Shown here: piece by piece, positions 5,948-9,899 of the stretch
Position numbering within the stretch: position 1 is the stretch's first letter
How the letters are laid out: each line of letters starts with the position of its first letter
DNA from: Gammaproteobacteria bacterium
GTDB taxonomy: Bacteria > Aquificota > Aquificia > Aquificales > QOAS01
Direction: 5' to 3'
Length of the DNA stretch: 9,899 nt
NCBI GenBank assembly: GCA_003972855.1
Contig: QOAS01000145.1
Span: 1-9,899, forward strand
Position numbers and translations under genes: made by a program
Notes under the pieces: model-generated
The model's input: only the letters and a program-made list of their open reading frames with translations
The model's database searches: none
What the model was told of the DNA's origin: nothing

Positions 5948-6230
5948 AACTTGTGAGGAAGTGGAGGAAAAACTATTAAAACCACCTTTGGTGGTTTTTG
6001 AGGTAATTTCTCCCTCTACGCGGGAAAAGGACGAGAAACTCAAAAAGGAGATTTACGAAAGGGAGGGAATTTCCTACTTGGTTTTGGTTTATCCTGACCT
6101 AAAAAAGGCAAAAATCTACAGGCTAACCGATAACGGTTACAGAAAAATTTTTGACGCGGTAAAGGACAAATTCGCCTTTGAACTCCAAGGGTGTGCTGTA
6201 GAATTGGACTTTTCCCAAGTATGGGTTTAA
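5948..6230 (+). pseudogene. Uma2 family (DUF820, PD-(D/E)XK-like) protein, 3' fragment
   Basis: This encodes TCEEVEEKLLKPPLVVFEVI followed by SPSTREKDEKLKKEIYEREG and ISYLVLVYPDLKKAKIY, a clear C-terminal half of a Uma2/DUF820 protein with the SPSTR..D..K...Y motif and the Glu and Lys expected of the nuclease-like core. A GTG at 5961 could start a 89-aa product, but family members are about 180-200 residues, so the N-terminal half is missing or split off by element B. Uma2 proteins are annotated as restriction-endonuclease-like; their biological role is unclear. The last 10 nt overlap the prmC start, so this fragment may matter mainly for coupled translation of prmC. Confidence 0.8.
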
Positions 6231-7087
6231 AAGTAAAAACCGCCTTGAAACTCTGTAAGGAAAGGTTAAAAGGGTGTAAGATAGAGACCTACGAAAGTGA
6301 CTGCATATTTTTCATAGCCCACCTAATTGGGGTTCACCCTTCACTTTTACCACTGGAGGAGGAAAGGGAGTTTAAACACCTAAAGGAACTTGGGGAGTTT
6401 TTTAAAAAACGGTGTGAGGAGCGAATTCCCGTCCAACACATCATAGGCGAGTGGGATTGTTTGGAGAGAACCTTTAAAGTCTTTCCCAAAGTTTTATCCC
6501 CGCGGGGGGCAACCGAACTTTTGGTGGAAACCGCAATTGGACTAATAGAAGAAACCTTTGGAAATACCCCCATTTTGGGATTGGAAGTGGGAACGGGAAC
6601 CGGTTGCATATCGGTAAATCTACTCTGTGAATTCCCCAACCTGAAAATGGTTGGAGTGGAAATAGACCCAATTGCGGTTAAAAACACTATCTACAACTCT
6701 AAACTCCACGGGGTTGAAGATAGGCTTACCCTTTTGGAGGGAGACATTTTTGAACTTTGCCCCAAGGAGTTACAAAAATTTGGAAAGTTTCACTTTTTGG
6801 TTTCCAATCCTCCTTACATAGCGGAAGAAGATTTGAACAAACTTCCCCCCGAAGTGAAGTATGAAAATCCCGTTGCCCTAAACGGCGGTAAAGGGGGAAC
6901 GAAATTCCACAAATTCTTTGCCACCCATTGCGACAAAATTCTTAAGGAGGACGGATTTATGGTTTTGGAATTTGAACCCTTCCAGAAAGGGGAATTGGAA
7001 AAATTTTTCACCTCCAAAGGTTGGAAAGTAGAGTTTGTAGAAGACTTTGCTGGTAATCCGAGAATACTTATTGCCAAAAAAAGTTAG
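6221..7087 (+). CDS. prmC: Peptide chain release factor N5-glutamine methyltransferase PrmC
   Basis: PrmC (HemK) methylates the GGQ glutamine of RF1/RF2 using SAM. From ATG 6221 the product is 288 residues, the normal length. An N-terminal helical substrate-recognition domain includes RIPVQHIIGEWDC (68-80). The Rossmann methyltransferase domain shows the SAM loop LEVGTGTGCISV (121-132), acidic residues VEID (146-149) and the catalytic NPPY (196-199). The usual IPRPETE motif is SPRGATE here (93-99), a variation worth noting. An in-frame ATG at 6191 would add ten residues lying inside the uma2-like gene; I prefer 6221, which overlaps that gene's stop by 10 nt. The EAL gene follows 18 nt downstream. 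Confidence 0.93.
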   Translation: MGLKVKTALKLCKERLKGCKIETYESDCIFFIAHLIGVHPSLLPLEEEREFKHLKELGEFFKKRCEERIPVQHIIGEWDCLERTFKVFPKVLSPRGATELLVETAIGLIEETFGNTPILGLEVGTGTGCISVNLLCEFPNLKMVGVEIDPIAVKNTIYNSKLHGVEDRLTLLEGDIFELCPKELQKFGKFHFLVSNPPYIAEEDLNKLPPEVKYENPVALNGGKGGTKFHKFFATHCDKILKEDGFMVLEFEPFQKGELEKFFTSKGWKVEFVEDFAGNPRILIAKKS

Positions 7088-7105
7088 TTAAAATTTATCC
7101 CGAGG

Positions 7106-8131
7106 ATGCCTTTTCTGATTCATTACTCCAATTTGGATAAACAATCATTTTTAGACCATTTGGAAGAAAAGGGGTTTAGGGTGAAACCTTTTGGAGGAGG
7201 AACTTATATTTTAGATATACCCGAAGATGGAACTAAAGAGAACATAATAGACCGCTTGGCGGAATTGGACAAACACTTTTTAAAGGGGTTGAGGCTTGCC
7301 TATGTTCCCAACGAAGCCTACCTGCAGAGCAGAGACACCCTAATAAGAACACTTTTAAATATGAAAACTTTTGACAAGATAATAGAGGAATTTACCGTAT
7401 ATCAAAGAAAGGAAATTTTAGATAGCCTTTACGCGGTATTCCAACCAATAGTGGATATTAGACACTTTGAAGTTTTCGCCTTTGAAGCCCTCTGCAGGGG
7501 AAAATTACCCATTTACTACCTTATGAAGTTTGCCAAACCTATTTTGGAAACCGTAGATTGGACTTGTAGGGAAAGGGCTCTCAAGAAGAAAAAGGAAGAG
7601 ATACCTCCCTCTATTAAAGTTTTTTTAAACTTCTTTCCCGAATCGCTCCAAAATGTGCAGGTAGCTTCGGAAAGGTTATTTGAGCTTTTGAGTAAGTTGG
7701 GTATCTCTCCCCAAGAGATAGTGGTTGAAATAACCGAATACGCGGGTTTTGATGTTAAAAAACTTAAACAGCTCGTCAAAGAGTGGAGAGATTTGGGAAT
7801 AATGATAGCGTTGGACGACATAGGAACGGGTGAGGACTCCCTCTTTAGGTTTTTGGAAATAATGCCCGATGTGATAAAGATAGACATGGTCTTTATAAGG
7901 GATATTCACAAAAACAAAGTTAAAAGGGACATTACCCGTTATCTGATAAACTTGGCGCACGCCAACGATATGCTCGTTGTGGCGGAAGGTGTAGAGGTTC
8001 CCGAAGAGCTAAAGGTTGTTCACGAACTGGGAGCTGACTTGGTTCAGGGTTGGCTTCTCGGAAAACCGACCGAACATCCCAAAGCTTTCCTCTACACGCC
8101 AATAGCTTCAAAATTGAAGCAATGGATATAG
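7106..8131 (+). CDS. EAL-domain cyclic-di-GMP phosphodiesterase
   Basis: The EAL domain (about 105-330 of 341) hydrolyses c-di-GMP to pGpG and so lowers this second messenger, which controls attachment and motility. All expected catalytic residues are present: E127 in FEALCRG, N175, E208 in VVEITEY, D237-D238 in ALDDIGTG, K258 in IKID, E294 in VVAEGVE and Q314 in VQGWLLGKP. An active enzyme is therefore likely. Residues 1-100 form a soluble region I do not recognise, possibly a sensor or interaction domain. There is no GGDEF domain, signal peptide or membrane helix. ATG 7106 is preceded immediately by GAGG, too close for a normal Shine-Dalgarno. It is probably co-transcribed with prmC. Confidence 0.93.
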   Translation: MPFLIHYSNLDKQSFLDHLEEKGFRVKPFGGGTYILDIPEDGTKENIIDRLAELDKHFLKGLRLAYVPNEAYLQSRDTLIRTLLNMKTFDKIIEEFTVYQRKEILDSLYAVFQPIVDIRHFEVFAFEALCRGKLPIYYLMKFAKPILETVDWTCRERALKKKKEEIPPSIKVFLNFFPESLQNVQVASERLFELLSKLGISPQEIVVEITEYAGFDVKKLKQLVKEWRDLGIMIALDDIGTGEDSLFRFLEIMPDVIKIDMVFIRDIHKNKVKRDITRYLINLAHANDMLVVAEGVEVPEELKVVHELGADLVQGWLLGKPTEHPKAFLYTPIASKLKQWI

Positions 8132-8151
8132 TTGGCAAAAATAACAAAAAT

Positions 8152-8181
8152 TTGAAGATGAGTTTCAAGCGATGTTAAAAT
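8152..8181 (+). promoter_or_regulatory. Sigma70-like promoter before structured RNA
   Basis: TTGAAG (8152-8157), then 18 nt, then TAAAAT (8176-8181); TTAAAA one base earlier would give 17 nt. The start of transcription would fall near 8187, exactly where the AT-rich flank gives way to GC-rich hairpins. Confidence 0.55.
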
Positions 8182-8186
8182 ATCCT

Positions 8187-8348
8187 TCGGGGGAAGGTTC
8201 CTTGGGGAAAGGCTGTCCCGCCCACATATAACAAGAACAAAGGGAGCGGGGTAAACAGCTAAAACTAACTTAGGAGCTAAAAAGTATCCCCCGAGTCCCT
8301 TACATTAGGGATAGGGAGTAGTAGGCACGCCTTGGAGCGTGCGGGGAT
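8187..8348 (+). ncRNA. Unclassified structured RNA or 5' leader
   Basis: A 162-nt GC-rich non-coding stretch with clear pairing: 8212-8216 with 8255-8259 (GCTGT/ACAGC) stacked on 8217-8221 with 8246-8250 (CCCGC/GCGGG); and a three-way junction closed by 8286-8291 with 8343-8348 (ATCCCC/GGGGAT), holding hairpins 8296-8300 with 8307-8311 and 8325-8330 with 8337-8342 (GCACGC/GCGTGC). No frame is convincing. I compared it by eye with TPP, cobalamin, FMN, SAM, c-di-GMP, tmRNA, SRP and RNase P hallmarks and matched none; 6S RNA cannot be judged this way. It may be a stand-alone sRNA or a riboswitch-like leader of the 84-aa gene. Confidence 0.6.
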
Positions 8349-8413
8349 GAACGGAGAAAGGGCTTTGGGTATCATCTTAAACATTTTTCAATTTTTTTAC
8401 CCTTTCTCCGTTC
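8349..8413 (+). other. 14-bp perfect stem with 37-nt loop before the 84-aa gene
   Basis: GAACGGAGAAAGGG (8349-8362) pairs perfectly with CCCTTTCTCCGTTC (8400-8413). It abuts the three-way junction at 8348 with no gap, so the helices could stack. The loop ends in a run of seven T (8392-8398). It ends 15 nt before the Shine-Dalgarno at 8429. A regulatory leader, attenuator or RNA processing stem are possible; it is not a normal terminator because the T-run sits inside the loop. Confidence 0.6.
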
Positions 8414-8442
8414 CTAAACTAAAAGGTTAAGGAGGAAATTCA

Positions 8443-8697
8443 ATGGCGGAAAAAAATGCAGTAGCCATACCTTTTGCAATCGTAGGTTTTTTTGCCACCG
8501 AAAAACCGATTGAGGAAGCCATAAGAACCGACCTCTCCGCGGAGGATTTGGAAGAAATTCAACAATATTTGGCTTCTAAACTCTTTAAGGACCCCAATGT
8601 GGCGGTGGCTATATTCCCCGCGGTGGTTCCCCCCGAGCAGGCAAGCGAAGCTATTAAGGAATTGGAAAACTTCCTCTTTAGCGAAAACGGAGATTAA
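8443..8697 (+). CDS. Conserved-looking small protein of unknown function (84 aa)
   Basis: I do not recognise this protein. It has the best Shine-Dalgarno in the window (AAGGAGG at 8429-8435, 7 nt before ATG), which argues strongly that it is translated. It starts MAEKNAVAIPFAIVGFFATE, then has an acidic helical stretch (DLSAEDLEEIQQYLASKLFK), a small hydrophobic strand (NVAVAIFPAVVPPE) and a helical acidic tail. The composition is acidic and soluble; the hydrophobic patches are too short and broken for a clear membrane helix. It ends 2 nt from the converging thiL stop. The long structured leader upstream suggests RNA-level control, or a small protein associated with that RNA. Confidence 0.75.
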   Translation: MAEKNAVAIPFAIVGFFATEKPIEEAIRTDLSAEDLEEIQQYLASKLFKDPNVAVAIFPAVVPPEQASEAIKELENFLFSENGD

Positions 8698-8699
8698 TC

Positions 8700-9647
8700 C
8701 TAACTTTTTAAGTGGTCAAAACCTTTTGCTTTAAGTTCCCTTCCGTCGGGGGTGTAAATTTCCCCCTTTCCTTCCGCGGTTATTTGTCCCACCAATGTAA
8801 ACCCGTAGGGGGTTAGGTCTTTATCCGAACACACCAAAAGTTGGTAATCCTCTCCCCCCTCAAGGGCGTAAAGCACCGGGTTACAACCTCTTTGGTGACA
8901 GAAAACTTTTAATTCCTCTGAAAGGGGAAGTTTATCGGTATAAACCACCGCGGTGTAATTTTTTACCATCTTCTTTAGATCAGCCAAAAATCCGTCGCTA
9001 ATATCCATGGAGGCGGTGGCAAGCTTTTCAACCACTGGAGCCAAGTCCAAACGGGCTTGGGGCTTTAGGTGTTTTTCTATAAGCCTCCGCTCCCAAGAGG
9101 TGTAGCTTTCTCTGTTTTCCAGTAAAAGTTCCAATCCCGCTTTGCTGTCTCCCAATGTTCCGCTTACATAGATTTTGTCCCCAACCTTGGGGGTGTCTCT
9201 ATAAATCACCCTGCGGGCAACCCCTATTAGGGAAAAGTCCAAACAGAGTTTATCCCCCTTTGTGGTGTTCCCCCCCACTAAAGAAAACCCGTAGTGTTTC
9301 AGTGCGGAATTTATCCCCCCGTAGAGTTGTCTCAAATATTCAACCTCCATCCGCGGGGGCAAAGATAGGGTTATAAGTCCCCAAAGGGGTTTCCCGCCTT
9401 TGGACGCTATATCGCTGACATTTACGGAAACCAACTTCCAACCTATAGCGGAGGGTGGGTATCTCCTCAAAAAGTGGACACCTTCAACCAGCGTATCCAC
9501 CGTTAGGAGAAAAATGCTTTCCCCATACCTAACAAAGGCGGTGTCGTCCCCAAAATCCCGCAAAATGGAGGGGTCGCTATTTTTTATCTCCCCCGTAAGG
9601 AGTTCTATCAGTTCAAATTCACCCAATCGGTTTTCTTTTCTTTCCAT
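8700..9647 (-). CDS. thiL: Thiamine-monophosphate kinase ThiL
   Basis: ThiL phosphorylates thiamine monophosphate with ATP to give thiamine diphosphate, the last step of cofactor synthesis, in the cytosol. The 315-residue product is of normal length. Family motifs run in order: DFGDDTA (31-37), DTLVEGVHF (51-59), NVSDIASKGG (76-85), GGNTT (125-129), SMDISDG (213-219) and GGEDYQLL (264-271), including the aspartates that bind Mg-ATP. The C-terminal PurM-like domain is complete. ATG 9647 has no visible Shine-Dalgarno. The stop is TAG, 2 nt from the stop of the 84-aa gene. It lies 107 nt downstream of rsgA on the same strand. No TPP riboswitch is visible upstream. The SMDISDG motif separates it from HypE and SelD. 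Confidence 0.96.
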   Translation of the reverse strand: MERKENRLGEFELIELLTGEIKNSDPSILRDFGDDTAFVRYGESIFLLTVDTLVEGVHFLRRYPPSAIGWKLVSVNVSDIASKGGKPLWGLITLSLPPRMEVEYLRQLYGGINSALKHYGFSLVGGNTTKGDKLCLDFSLIGVARRVIYRDTPKVGDKIYVSGTLGDSKAGLELLLENRESYTSWERRLIEKHLKPQARLDLAPVVEKLATASMDISDGFLADLKKMVKNYTAVVYTDKLPLSEELKVFCHQRGCNPVLYALEGGEDYQLLVCSDKDLTPYGFTLVGQITAEGKGEIYTPDGRELKAKGFDHLKS

Positions 9648-9712
9648 TTTTTAACGCTCTTATTTAAAAAGATTAAGTGAAGAAGAGAATTAGGGATAGA
9701 ATGGGAGCATGA

Positions 9713-9739
9713 AAGGATTTTTTAAAAGGTTTCCACCTT
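9713..9739 (-). terminator. Weak terminator-like hairpin after rsgA
   Basis: On the minus strand AAGGT (9739-9735), loop GGAA, ACCTT (9730-9726) is followed by TTTTAAAAAA. Five base pairs is short for a thermophile. The rest of the 107-bp rsgA-thiL gap shows no gene and no convincing promoter. Confidence 0.3.
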
Positions 9740-9754
9740 GTTGACATGCCTTTT

Positions 9755-9899
9755 TTAATAACTTCCATTTTTGCAATATTCCTTTAGCCAATCCATGTGC
9801 AGGTGCAACATCTTGAGGTAACTCTTATACCTTTCGCAAGAAATTTCACCCCTCTTTAGGGCTTCCTTAACCTCGCAACCCTCTTCGTTTAGGTGTTTG
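9755..9899 (-). CDS. rsgA: Ribosome small-subunit GTPase RsgA, C-terminal end
   Basis: The minus strand frame entering at 9899 reads KHLNEEGCEVKEALKRGEIS, then CERYKSYLKMLHLH, and stops with TAA at 9757-9755. This matches the C-terminal zinc-domain end of RsgA (YloQ/EngC): THxxExGCxVKxAxxxGxIxxxRYxSYLK. RsgA is a circularly permuted GTPase that helps late 30S maturation. The GTPase and OB domains lie to the right of the window. The tail after LKML (about 16 residues) is a little longer than in many homologues. It precedes thiL on the same strand. Only 48 codons are visible, so assignment rests on this motif alone. Confidence 0.8.
   Translation of the reverse strand, partial: KHLNEEGCEVKEALKRGEISCERYKSYLKMLHLHMDWLKEYCKNGSY

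Noticed and set aside
8187..8348. c-di-GMP riboswitch, tempting because an EAL gene is adjacent
   Set aside because: The conserved GEMM core motifs are absent, and the EAL gene lies upstream rather than downstream of the RNA.

Overview
The window looks like a chromosomal segment from a Gram-negative thermophile, possibly Aquificota. The evidence is an lnt gene (so an outer membrane), Lys/Glu-rich proteins, very tight gene spacing and AGG/AGA arginine codons. The lineage is inference; no marker here fixes it. The genes are mostly housekeeping. There is no rRNA, tRNA, CRISPR array or transposase gene.

Layout, left to right. On the minus strand, lnt (2502-1213), ridA (1197-468, broken) and radC (475 to beyond base 1) form one tight operon. 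Divergent from lnt, with start codons only 4 bp apart, tadA and hisS run on the plus strand, followed by the ammonium channel gene amtB. Next come the two halves of a Uma2-type gene, then prmC and an EAL-domain phosphodiesterase gene. A gap of about 300 bp holds a good promoter, a GC-rich multi-hairpin segment that looks like an unclassified structured RNA, and a 14-bp perfect stem. It ends at a strong Shine-Dalgarno before an 84-aa protein of unknown function. thiL and the 3' end of rsgA, on the minus strand, close the window.

The main discovery is two transposase-less mobile elements with IS200/IS605-type ends. Element A (769-1114, minus orientation, 346 bp) sits inside ridA. Element B (5675-5947, plus orientation, 273 bp) sits inside the uma2-like gene. 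Removing exactly these intervals restores an open frame across both genes: ridA becomes a normal 127-codon gene, and uma2 reads through. Both follow a TTYAT pentanucleotide, both have a two-tier left-end hairpin whose outer stem differs in sequence but keeps its pairing, and both end in a CCCCGCAT-type hairpin followed by GTTSAC. Their interiors are unrelated in primary sequence, but each is packed with stable stems and preceded by a sigma70-like promoter (clear in A, weak in B). This is the layout expected of a stand-alone omega-RNA (TnpB guide RNA) element that has lost tnpB, or of a small-RNA-bearing palindrome-associated element.

The conventional genes cover lipoprotein acylation (Lnt), tRNA modification and charging (TadA, HisRS), release-factor methylation (PrmC), ribosome assembly (RsgA), thiamine diphosphate synthesis (ThiL), ammonium uptake (AmtB) and c-di-GMP turnover (EAL). 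They do not form a single pathway.
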